This document shows positions 1 through 8,031 of a stretch of 12,331 nt of DNA, piece by piece (the first letter of the stretch is position 1; each line of letters starts with the position of its first letter). This DNA is from CAZKWG01 sp964615375. Lineage in GTDB: Bacteria; Myxococcota_A; UBA796; CAZKWG01. The stretch spans positions 1 to 12,331 of the forward strand of contig CAZTOW010000099.1 in NCBI GenBank assembly GCA_964615375.1, read 5' to 3'. The translations under genes and the position numbers were made by a program. A model generated the notes under the pieces. It was not told the DNA's origin. It saw only the letters and a list, made by a program, of their open reading frames with translations, and did not search any database.

Positions 1-1
1 C

Positions 2-2617
2 AAGGCGAAGGGCCGCCCTGGCGCCAATGTCGGTGTCCTATGGCGCATGTTGACCACCTCGCTGTACCAGTCGGGCGACCTGCCGCTGCTCGCGACCCGC
101 GAGGCGTTGCAGAATTCCGTCGACGGGGTCCGCGCCGCGATCCGCGCCCGCCAGCTCCGCGCCGGCGAGGGCCGCTTCGACGTGCGCTGGGATCCGGCCG
201 CGCGCAGCCTGTCCTGGTCGGACAACGGCGTCGGCATGTCCGCCCGGGTCATCCTCGACAAATTCCTGGTCATCGGCGAGAGCGGCAAGCGCGGCGCGGC
301 CGACTCGGGCGAGGCGGCGGGCGGCTTCGGCGTCGCCAAGGCCGTCATCCTGGGCGCCAGCCGATCCTTCCGCTGGACCCTGCTGACCCAGGACAACCGC
401 GCCGTCTCCGAGGGCGAGGGCGCCGAGGTCTCCATCTTCGACGCGCCCCACCGGGCCGGCGCCGAGATCACCGTCTACGACGTGGACCCGAAGTTCCAGC
501 ACCGCTGGGATCACGCCCGGCAGGCCCAGGTCCCGCTCGACGAGCGCCTGGCCGAGCTGCTCGCCGCCAACGATCTGCCCGACCTCGAGATCACGCTCAA
601 CGGTCGGCCGCTGGCCCCGCTGTTCAGCCGGCGTGGCGGCGCGAAGGTGAAGGTCGAGGGCGAGTGGGGCCGCGCGACCATGGCCACGGTCAAGGCATAC
701 CGACGCCCGCCGGGCGACCGGCAAGGCGCCTATTACATCCGGCTGAACGGGCTGCTGCAATACAAGGCCCCCAGCCAGCGCGGCGGGCTCAAGGCCGATG
801 TCGTCATCGACCTGTCCACCCAGGTCCGCCCCGGTGAGCCCGGCTACCCGCTCAACGCCGCGCGCGACGCGCTCCAGGACCGCGCGCGCTGGGCCTTCCA
901 GAGCCTCGTCGAGGAGGTCGAGCGCGAGAACGAGCGCGTGGGCGCCACCGACGACGACGAGATCTACGAGCCCGGCGCCGCCCGCCTGGACGAGCGCGAG
1001 GGCGCGGCGCTCATCGACCGCCTGACCGCCGACGCCTTCGACGATCCCGAGCTGAAGGCCGCGCTCCAGAGCGTCGCGGGCGGCATCGAGGACTTCTTCG
1101 CCGAGCAGGCCATGGCCCGACGCGCCGTCGAGCCCCCCGCCAGCCGCGCCGCCCCCGCCAGCCCCGCGCGCGACGAGCCCCAGGAGTTCCAGCCCGTGCT
1201 CCCGCCCGGCTTCCGCGCCAGCGCCGAGCCCGCCCCGGGCCCGCGCCAGATCGCCGCCGTGCTGGAGTCTGCCGACCAGGCCAGCGCCGCCGCCCGCGGG
1301 CAGGCCCAGGGCGGCATCCTCACCCCCGACGTGCGCCGCGCGCTCCAGCTCGTCGCCGAGGGCCAGCGCCCCAGCGCCCAGGACGCCCGCGCCCTCGACC
1401 AGGCCCTCACGCGCGCCGCCGAGACCGCCCTCGATCCCGGCGGCGGCGGCTTGCTCCAGGTCGCCAGCGTCGCCACCGCGCTCCAGGCGCTGGGCCAGCT
1501 CGCCCCCCAGCCCGCCGGCCCGCGGAACCCCTTCCACGGCCTCGCCGGCCTGCGCGTCTCCAAGAAGCGCTACGACCGCAAGAAGGCCGCCCGCTTCAAA
1601 AAGAACTACCACAAGGCCATCCCGCTGCTGACCGTCTGGGACGCGACCCTGCGCCTCATCGCCCAGGAGGCGCGCATCCGGCGCCGCTTCCGCCCCGGCT
1701 TCGTGCTCGACGACGAGGCCATCGGCCTCACCGAGACCACGCCCGGCGGCCAGAACGTCATCTACGTCCACCCCGACCGCCTCGCCGAGGTCGTGCGCGC
1801 CCACCGCGAGCGCCCCATCGCGCTCGCCGCCTTCCTGCACGGCCTCGCCTGCCACGAGCTGGCCCACCTGGACGGCCGCATGGGCCAGGGCCACGACGAA
1901 GCCTACATCGTGGCCCGCGAGGACCTCGGCGCCGCCACCGCCCACCTGCTGCCCGTGATCGCGCGCCTGGCCGTGCGCGTGCTCAAGCTGCCTGAGCCCG
2001 AGGTCCCCGCGCGCGAGGAAAGCGAGAAGCTGCGGACCAGGCTGGCGAAGCTGGAGGCCGCCCAGGACGAGCAGAAGCGGTGCGGGCGCAAGCTGGCCCG
2101 CTGCGAGGGCGCGCTGGTCGAGGCCCGAGACCAGCTCGGCCGCCAGCACACCACCACCGGGACGCGCGTGCGCTGGAGCAGCCTGCGCGCCTGGCTGAAC
2201 GGCTGGGCTACCCTGGCGGCGCGGCGGGTCAGCTCCGCCCGCACCCGGGCGCTCGACGAGCACCTGGCGGCGCTGCCCGAGGCGCTGGTGGAGGCCGCGC
2301 CGGCGGCCGAGCTGGACGAGCTGGAGCGCGTGCTGCGGGAGCAGCAGCCGCCACGGGGGAAGCGCGAGGGGCACCCGACGACGCGGTTGATCGACGCGGT
2401 GGACCGGGCGCGGGTGAAGACCGGGGGGGCTGGGAAGGGGCGGGGGAGGCGGGAGATCGACGCGGAGAAGGTGGTGGCCGAGCTGGAGCGGGCGATGCTG
2501 GAGAGCCCGCCGGAGGGGGTGACGCGGGGGTATGTGCGGGCGTTCTTTGGGCGGCGGCATCAAGCGCTCATTGCGGTAGTTTCGCGAGTAGGCACAAGCA
2601 AATTTCAGGCGAACTGA
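2..2617 (+). CDS. GHKL ATPase fused to an HExxH peptidase-like region (5' end outside window)
   Basis: Residues are numbered from the first in-frame ATG at 47. An N-terminal GHKL ATPase fold is visible: N-box E19..N23..D26 (REALQNSVDG), G1 box DNGVGM at 59-64, IGESGK at 77-81, and a glycine-rich lid GGFGVAK at 92-98. This is the Hsp90/MutL/MORC-type ATP site. A Pro/Ala-rich linker lies at about 360-400. A second region contains HELAH at 603-607, followed by GHDEAY at 615-620, which fits an HExxH zinc metallopeptidase with a possible third ligand at H616, D617 or E618. Residues from about 655 to 700 are charged and helical, probably coiled coil. The frame stays open from 47 to the left edge with plausible coding sequence, and ATG 47 has no Shine-Dalgarno site, so the true start is probably upstream. 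I do not recognise this exact architecture as a named family. Peptidase activity is inferred from the motif only. The gene converges on the - strand operon. Confidence 0.8.
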   Translation, partial: KAKGRPGANVGVLWRMLTTSLYQSGDLPLLATREALQNSVDGVRAAIRARQLRAGEGRFDVRWDPAARSLSWSDNGVGMSARVILDKFLVIGESGKRGAADSGEAAGGFGVAKAVILGASRSFRWTLLTQDNRAVSEGEGAEVSIFDAPHRAGAEITVYDVDPKFQHRWDHARQAQVPLDERLAELLAANDLPDLEITLNGRPLAPLFSRRGGAKVKVEGEWGRATMATVKAYRRPPGDRQGAYYIRLNGLLQYKAPSQRGGLKADVVIDLSTQVRPGEPGYPLNAARDALQDRARWAFQSLVEEVERENERVGATDDDEIYEPGAARLDEREGAALIDRLTADAFDDPELKAALQSVAGGIEDFFAEQAMARRAVEPPASRAAPASPARDEPQEFQPVLPPGFRASAEPAPGPRQIAAVLESADQASAAARGQAQGGILTPDVRRALQLVAEGQRPSAQDARALDQALTRAAETALDPGGGGLLQVASVATALQALGQLAPQPAGPRNPFHGLAGLRVSKKRYDRKKAARFKKNYHKAIPLLTVWDATLRLIAQEARIRRRFRPGFVLDDEAIGLTETTPGGQNVIYVHPDRLAEVVRAHRERPIALAAFLHGLACHELAHLDGRMGQGHDEAYIVAREDLGAATAHLLPVIARLAVRVLKLPEPEVPAREESEKLRTRLAKLEAAQDEQKRCGRKLARCEGALVEARDQLGRQHTTTGTRVRWSSLRAWLNGWATLAARRVSSARTRALDEHLAALPEALVEAAPAAELDELERVLREQQPPRGKREGHPTTRLIDAVDRARVKTGGAGKGRGRREIDAEKVVAELERAMLESPPEGVTRGYVRAFFGRRHQALIAVVSRVGTSKFQAN

Positions 2618-2626
2618 CCATTTTCA

Positions 2627-3703
2627 TCAGTTCCGCATCATCACCGCGAGGTAGAGTGCATCGCCTGGGGCTAAAGTGCGATGGCGGTACTTCAAATCTC
2701 GGATATAGAACTCAGTTTGTGGAGGTTTGGCGCCGATATACTCACAATCAGCGAGGTCTTCTGTCGAAACAATCACTCGGACGGCAGTGTCCGTATTGGA
2801 GGTGTCAGCCTGCATCCTTGGAGTATTCTCTCTCATGACACTTCGAAAGGTGTAGTCCACCTTTCCATCCGCCGGCCACTGAATCTGCGGCCATGCGGTT
2901 CTGCTTTCCGGCACATCTAACCAACCGATTGGAACGAACAGTGTCCTATTCTTGCACTTCTCACAGCAAGCAATGATTGCAACTTCCTGCTTTGGCAGAG
3001 CTTTAGGATTGATCGTAGAGAGTGGCCATGGATGTAGTGTTTCATCGTCCACTTTCTGCCCAAGGATCTTGTCTATCGCGGCAATGCTCCAGCCGCCATC
3101 TATGTCGTCACGAACAACGTTGGCCATGCAGCTCGGGACATCTGCTATCGTCGCATTCAGCTTTGGCCACCCGGGTATGGAGACCGGATATCCATACGAA
3201 TCATCGGTCGCAATTTCAACTGAGTGGGCCTGCTTGTGATTGTCCTTCGGTTCGAGCGTCGGGACTAATCCCGCGGGCGTCTGCGTCGGCGGCAAGATCC
3301 CTGTGGTGCTACCAGCATCATCCTCACGACCGCTAAGCAACAACGATGCGCCATACACAATGGCGGTCAAGACGAGGAGGAGAATACAAGTCATAGCGAG
3401 CAGCCCAATTGGAACCGAACGTCTGGGCTGCTGCACGACAATCCAAGACGCAAGGAGCAGTGTGCTCAGGACCCCCAGAGACAGCACAAATGGTGTTATT
3501 GACGCTTGAATTGCGGAAAGGACCGTCGAGCAAAGTACCACTGTGCCGAGAAGGAGAGATACCCAGAGATAGTGCCCCCGGAACGCTTGGGTGAAGATAT
3601 CGCTAACCCCAAGGTTCACCTGCAGCAGCACTGGCCCCTGGTTATTGACCTCTTGGCCTGGCTCGCTTGGAGGAGGCGGATTGATCTGGTCTGCGGGAGT
3701 CAT
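2627..3703 (-). CDS. Three-helix membrane protein with N-terminal motif shared with the EAD1-like neighbour
   Basis: The 358-residue protein starts with a short Pro-rich tail carrying GQEVNNQGPVLLQVNL at residues 16-31. Three hydrophobic segments follow at about 46-66, 71-90 and 97-123, then a soluble domain of about 235 residues containing CCEKC (246-250), C192 and C320. If the N-terminus is cytoplasmic, three crossings put the C-terminal domain outside the membrane. I do not recognise the C-terminal domain. The start ATG at 3703 overlaps the stop of the upstream gene as ATGA, with GGAAAGG four bases ahead, so the two genes are very likely translationally coupled. The N-terminal motif matches the C-terminal tail of that upstream protein. 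Base composition is far less GC-rich than in the RM genes, which suggests separate acquisition. A role as the membrane-acting effector, or a membrane sensor, of a two-gene signalling unit is inferred. The coding call itself is firm. Confidence 0.8.
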   Translation of the reverse strand: MTPADQINPPPPSEPGQEVNNQGPVLLQVNLGVSDIFTQAFRGHYLWVSLLLGTVVLCSTVLSAIQASITPFVLSLGVLSTLLLASWIVVQQPRRSVPIGLLAMTCILLLVLTAIVYGASLLLSGREDDAGSTTGILPPTQTPAGLVPTLEPKDNHKQAHSVEIATDDSYGYPVSIPGWPKLNATIADVPSCMANVVRDDIDGGWSIAAIDKILGQKVDDETLHPWPLSTINPKALPKQEVAIIACCEKCKNRTLFVPIGWLDVPESRTAWPQIQWPADGKVDYTFRSVMRENTPRMQADTSNTDTAVRVIVSTEDLADCEYIGAKPPQTEFYIRDLKYRHRTLAPGDALYLAVMMRN

Positions 3704-4143
3704 TTCGCCTTTCCACGATTTCCGAACACCGCACCCTGGATGTTCACTTGCTGGCCGATGACTCCGTAGTTGTTTACGACCTGTCCAATCCGAGAGGTTG
3801 CGTTAGCGTCGTCTGGTGTTGGAGGCGACGCCTGGCTCGCTGCGGAGATATGCGCAGCGACAGACTCGATCCTGTTGCGAAGGCGAGGCCGGCTTTGGAT
3901 CATGGCTGACCATAGCTGATCATCAATCATCCCAAACCGGAGAAGGAGGTTGGACAGTTCGTGCATGTACTGTGATGTCGGCGTCCCTGTAGCTGGCAGC
4001 TCTGACAGCAACGGGCCGGAGTCCTCCAAGGTCGACACCATCCGAAACGCCTGGTCGGGGGTATAGAGTTCTGTAAGCAGTGCTGTCAGCGCGTCTGTCC
4101 TGGCCACGGCTTCACTCCATGTTCGCGGTCCGCCGGAATTCAT
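3700..4143 (-). CDS. Small EAD1-like (effector-associated / death-like domain) protein with C-terminal VNN-QVN motif
   Basis: The protein has 147 residues. Residues about 16-95 form a compact all-helical domain (ALLTELYTPDQAF.., a GTPTSQYMHEL turn, then GMIDDQLWSAMIQSRPRLRN) that resembles EAD1. EAD1 is the small bacterial adaptor domain described in conflict systems, with a typical LYPD start, a GSALN-type turn and a Q/G-x-x-D-x-L-x end. A Pro/Ala/Asp-rich linker (about 100-117) leads to a tail, GQVVNNYGVIGQQVNI at 120-135 and then QGAVFG, which is rich in Asn, Gln, Gly and beta-branched residues. There are no catalytic motifs, so an adaptor or scaffold role is likely. The ATG at 4143 is chosen because it directly precedes the domain. 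No good ribosome site is visible, and a TTG two codons upstream is an alternative. The gene lies 73 bases after the YgjP-like gene and overlaps the membrane protein gene by ATGA. EAD1 assignment is from pattern recognition and moderately sure. Confidence 0.7.
   Translation of the reverse strand: MNSGGPRTWSEAVARTDALTALLTELYTPDQAFRMVSTLEDSGPLLSELPATGTPTSQYMHELSNLLLRFGMIDDQLWSAMIQSRPRLRNRIESVAAHISAASQASPPTPDDANATSRIGQVVNNYGVIGQQVNIQGAVFGNRGKAK
3708..3714 (-). promoter_or_regulatory. Shine-Dalgarno site and ATGA stop/start junction of the EAD1-like and membrane protein pair
   Basis: GGAAAGG on the - strand lies inside the last codons of the EAD1-like gene, four bases before ATG 3703. The ATGA at 3700-3703 is both the stop of the EAD1-like gene and the start of the membrane protein gene. 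This arrangement usually gives coupled translation of interacting products. Confidence 0.6.
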
Positions 4144-4216
4144 TACCAAGTGCAGGTGCCGATGTCGACGCCGCCCCGACCCAATAGCCCAAATAGTCGC
4201 CGTGCGACTCCATAGC

Positions 4217-4945
4217 TCACACCCCCCGCCTCCCCCCGACCCGCTCGCGCTCCCAGCGCTCCAGCATCGCCTTGCGCCGCTGGTAGTCCGGCTGAATCTC
4301 CGCCAGCCGCCGCCAGAACGCCTCGCCGTGGTGCCGGTGCTCCAGGTGGACCAGCTCGTGGGCCACCACGTAGGCCATCGCGGCGGGCGGGGCGTGGACC
4401 AGGTGCCAGTGGACCCGCACCGTGCCGTCGGCCTCGCAGCGGCCCCAGAACTCGGCGGACGCGGTGAGCTTGAGCGCTCGCGGGGCTGCGGGCAGCCGGT
4501 CGAGGTAGGTAGCGGCGTGCGCGCACAGATCAGCCTCAGCCCTGCCCTTGAGCCAGCGCCCCACGGCGGCGGCGACGGTCTCGGCGCGGGCCTCGGGATC
4601 CAGCTCGCGCGGCACGATGACGCGCAGGCGCCGGCCGAGGTGAACCTCCAGATCCCCGCCGGGAACGACCTCCAGGGTCCAGCGCCGGCCGTGCAGCTCG
4701 ACCTTGGCGCCGGTGGCCCAGACGCGGGTCTCGGGCAGCTGGAGCGCGCCGACGGTGCGCACGGCCTCATAGAGCCAGGGGCGCCGGCTGTTCAGGAAGC
4801 GGTCGATGTCCTCAGGTGCCGTGCCGGGCGGCACCACCAGCTCCACGCCGCTGGGGCGCACGATCAGGCGCTGGCGCCGGGCGCGCGACGAGCCCCGCAC
4901 GGTGTAGGGGATCGCGGTCTGGCCGATCAGGACCTCGCCGGTCAT
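4217..4945 (-). CDS. YgjP-like (DUF45) M48-type zinc metallopeptidase
   Basis: The 242-residue protein matches the YgjP/DUF45 family in length and layout. It has an N-terminal beta-rich part with YTVRGSSRARRQRLIV, and WGRCEADGTVRVHWHL at about 167-182, which corresponds to the family's WGSC..G.I.LNW signature. The zinc site HELVHLEHRHHGEAFW lies at 196-211: H196 and H200 are ligands, E197 is the catalytic base and the H205/H206 pair supplies the third ligand. The family is SprT/wss1-like, and its members are often encoded beside type I restriction genes. The ATG at 4945 overlaps the hsdR stop as ATGA, placing it in the RM transcription unit. One idea is that it processes or clears restriction subunits or DNA-protein adducts, but the substrate is unknown. 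Family assignment is firm. The partner role is inferred from the neighbourhood. Confidence 0.9.
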   Translation of the reverse strand: MTGEVLIGQTAIPYTVRGSSRARRQRLIVRPSGVELVVPPGTAPEDIDRFLNSRRPWLYEAVRTVGALQLPETRVWATGAKVELHGRRWTLEVVPGGDLEVHLGRRLRVIVPRELDPEARAETVAAAVGRWLKGRAEADLCAHAATYLDRLPAAPRALKLTASAEFWGRCEADGTVRVHWHLVHAPPAAMAYVVAHELVHLEHRHHGEAFWRRLAEIQPDYQRRKAMLERWERERVGGRRGV

Positions 4946-7900
4946 GGACCCTCAGCGAGCCGGGCGTAGTGGCGGCCGGCGTGCTCGTCGATGGCGGCGG
5001 GCAAGGCGTCCTTCCAGCCGACCAGCCCGGTCGTGCGCAGCAGGCGGCGGACCTTGCCGCGCAGCTCGCGGCGCAGCTCCGGCTTGTCCTGCCACAGGGC
5101 GGGCGCCTCCTGGGGGTCGGTGTAAAGCAGGTCGATGGCGCGGGCCAGGTCCTTGCCGCCGTCGCCGTCGGGCGCGCCCGCGTCCACCAGGAGCCGCCAA
5201 AGACCGTAGCAGCGCTCGTCGAGGCCGCTGCTGACGTGGGCCTTGCGCTCGGCGTCGACCTCGCGGGCGACCTGCTCGGCCTGGCTCAGCGCCTCGGCGG
5301 CGTCGATCAGGCCCTGCTGGAGCTGGGCCAGCAGCTCGGCGATGCGCTCGGAGAAGCGTCCGTAGCGGTGGGGGGCGTCCTTGGACCGATCCGTCGTCTC
5401 CTTCTTCAGCTCGGCCAGCTTCTTGATCGCCGCGGTCGCCTGGTTCTCCTGCTGCTTGAACTCCTCCCAGAAGCCCTCGTCGTCCAGGCTGCGCAGCTTG
5501 CAGGCGGTTCGGATGCCGGTGACCTCCAGGTGCTCTTGCAGGAGCGCGCGGATCTGCGCCGAGAGCGTCGCGAGATCGACCTCCTCGCTCTTCTCCAGGA
5601 CGAGCGCCACCAGCGCGAGCACGGCGGTGACGTACTTCAAGTCCGACATGTAGGGCAGGATGCGCGGGTCGGGCGACAGCTCGGCGAAGGCGTCCTGGAA
5701 GGCGCGCACGCGCAGCCGCAGCTCGTAGCCCCGATCCTCAGCATGGAAGCTGGCAGACGCGACCTCGGCGTCCTTGTAGTCGTTGCCCGTGCGCGGGATA
5801 CCCACGAACAGCTCCATCGCAGACTTCCACGCCGCCCGGAGCGCGTCCGCCAGGGCGTCATAGTCGCGCCAGGCGCCTGCCACGTCTTCGACCTTGTAGG
5901 CGGCCAGCGCCCGCGCCAGCTTGCGCGAGACGCCCACATAGTCCACGACCACGCCCTTGCCTTTGCCGTTCCAGGTCCGGTTGGTCCGCGCGATGGCCTG
6001 CAGCAGGTTGTGATCGGAGAGCGGGCTGTCCAGGTACATCACGCCCTCAATGGGCGCGTCGAAGCCGGTGAGCAGCTTGTTGCAGACCACCAGGAAGCGC
6101 AGCGGGTCGGTCGGGTCCTTGAAGCGGGCGATGGCGTCGCGCTCGCCCTGCTCGTCGAGCTGGTGGCGGACCAGCTCGGGGTGCTGCACGCTGTCGTGCT
6201 GCCCGGGGTGTAGATGGCGGCGCTGCTGCGGGCGGCGAGCGCCCTGGCCTGATCTTCATCGAGGCCATCGAGCTTGCGGTAGGTGCGGGCGATCACGGCG
6301 TCGAGCGCCTCTTTGTAGGCGACGCAGGCCAGCCGGTCGATGGCGACGATCTGCCCCTTCATGCCACCGGGCGCGACGTGGCTGCGGAAGTGGGCCCAGA
6401 TGTCCTCGGCGATGAGGCCGATGCGCGTCTTGAGGCGCGCGAGGTCGCCCACGGTCACGCCGCGCCGCTGGATCTCGTCCTTCTTCTCCTCGGGCAGATC
6501 GCCAAAGGTCTGGTCGAAGTGGACGTCCAGCGCCCGGTCGTCCATGTGCCAGTCGGTCATGCGGGCCTGGTAGAAGACCGGCACGGTGGCGCCGTCAGCC
6601 ACGGCGTCCTTGACGGTGTAACGGTCCAGGTAGGACTCGCCGGGGACGCCGAAATTGGCGTAGGTGTCCTTGTCGTCTTTCTTGATGGGCGTGCCGGTGA
6701 AGCCGAAGCGCACCGCGCGCGGCAGCGCCGCCTTGAGGTAGGCGCCCAGCGCCTTCTCCTGGGTGCGGTGGCACTCGTCCACCAGCACGATCCAGCGGTC
6801 GCTGTGCGGGGCGGCCATGGCGTCGAGCGCGGCTTCGCGCTTCCACTCGGGGCCGCGACCGAAGCCGGGCGGCTTCCACTGCATCTTGTAGATGGTGGAG
6901 AGCACGGTGAGCCCGTGCGCGTCGAGGGTCACGAGCTGCCGCAGGCCGGGGTGATCAGGGTCGGCGTCGTCTATGGCGCTCGCCTCGCGCGGGTTGGGGA
7001 AGCCGCAGCGCTCGAAGGTCTGGCTGATCTGGCGGTGCAGGTCCACGCGGTCGGTGAGGAGCAGCAGGTTGGGGTTCTGGAGGCGCTCGGACGTGATCCC
7101 GCGGTGGAACTTGAGCTTGAGCGCCGCGAAGACCATGGTGAGCGACTTGCCGCTGCCCTGGGTGTGCCAGATCAGGCCCTGACGGTGCTTGCCCTCCAGG
7201 ATGCGGCCCACCATCTTGTTGACCGCGCGAAACTGCTGGTAGCGGGCGATCTTCTTGGTCACCGAGCCCGTGTCCGGGTCGCGCTCGTAGACGACGAAGT
7301 GGGCGAGCAGGTCGAGCAGCCGCGCCGGCTGGAGCAGGGCGTAGATGCCTGCCTCCATGGGGCTGGCGAAGTCCGTCGAGAGGCGGGGCCAGGGGGCGCG
7401 CCAGCGCGCCCAGCCGCCGCGCGTGGCCCCGGTGGCCCCGTACAGCATCGTCTGTTTGTTGGTGGCGATGTTGAACAGGTTGGTGGTGAAGAGCCGGGGG
7501 ATCTCGGCCTCGTACTGTCGGATCTGGTCCACGGCGTCCCAGGTGCCCTGGCCGGGGATCAGCGGGCTCTTGCACTCGATGACCACCAGCGGCAGGCCGT
7601 TGACGAAGACCACCAGGTCCGGCTTGCGCACGCCGCGCCCGAGCACGCGGAGCTGGCGGGTCACGACGAAGCGGTTGCGGCCGGGCTCGTCGAAGTCGAG
7701 CAGGCGCACGGGCGCGGACTGGGCGGCGCCCGGCGGCTTGAAGGACAGCTCGCCGCGCAGCAGGCCGAGCCAGCGCTCGTTGTCGCTGACGGAGATCAGG
7801 CGGGCGGCGAGATCGCGGGCGACCTCCGGGGCGATCCCGTTGAGGGTGACGAGGGCGGCCTCCAGCTCGGGCCGCATGATGACCTCGGACTCGTCTTCGC

Positions 7901-8030
7901 GCAGGGCGTCGAGGGCGGTGGGGGTCAGGTAGGCGTAACCGTGGGTCTTCAGCAGCTCGATCAGGGGCAGCTCGACGAGGGCGGCCTCGGGGCCGGCGCT
8001 GGACGGGGACGGGCGAGCAGGTCGACGCAT
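4942..8030 (-). pseudogene. hsdR: Type I restriction endonuclease subunit R, disrupted by a one-base frameshift
   Basis: HsdR is the motor and nuclease subunit of type I RM: it translocates DNA using ATP and cuts distant DNA. The N-terminal nuclease site is visible at D138..IECK (151-154). Helicase motifs follow in order: Walker A HTQGSGKS at 289-296, DECH at 418-421 (motif II), FTGTP at 444-448, then TGFDAP and QAIARTNR (motifs V/VI) in the second frame. The first frame runs from ATG 8030 to about residue 609 (AAIYTPG). It then goes out of frame and stops at 6039, while the homologous continuation (QHDSVQHPELVRHQ..) is one base out of phase and ends at 4942. Adding one base in the G/C run at 6201-6208 restores about 1029 residues, a normal HsdR length. 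A sequencing or assembly indel and a real inactivating mutation are both possible. GAAGG lies six bases before ATG 8030, which follows the hsdS stop by one base. Confidence 0.88.
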
Positions 8031-8031
8031 G

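Noticed and set aside
47..49. ATG 47 as the start of the GHKL gene
   Set aside because: There is no ribosome site, and the frame is open with plausible coding sequence to the window edge, so the start is likely upstream.
38..2563. 841-codon open frame antisense to the GHKL gene
   Set aside because: It is a mirror of strongly biased codons in very GC-rich DNA. The product is low-complexity (Arg/Gly/Ala/Leu) with no motif, while the + frame has a clear GHKL domain.
4193..4207. Possible hairpin AGTCG-ccgtg-CGACT between the YgjP-like and EAD1-like genes
   Set aside because: The stem has only five base pairs and no T run follows in either direction. It is too weak for a terminator call.
4112..4213. 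33-codon frame starting three bases after the YgjP-like stop and overlapping the EAD1-like start
   Set aside because: Its position would allow translational coupling into the EAD1-like gene, but the peptide has no recognisable feature and no comparison is available, so I do not call it a gene.
3700..4770. Extension of the EAD1-like frame upstream to give a 356-residue protein
   Set aside because: The added part overlaps the YgjP-like gene in another frame on the same strand and is Arg/Ser/Pro low-complexity. The domain begins just after ATG 4143.
4942..6189. Separate 415-codon gene starting at GTG 6189
   Set aside because: Its product is the C-terminal third of HsdR (helicase motifs V/VI and the helical tail), and homology continues upstream of the GTG in the same protein. 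It is a frameshifted half, not a gene of its own.
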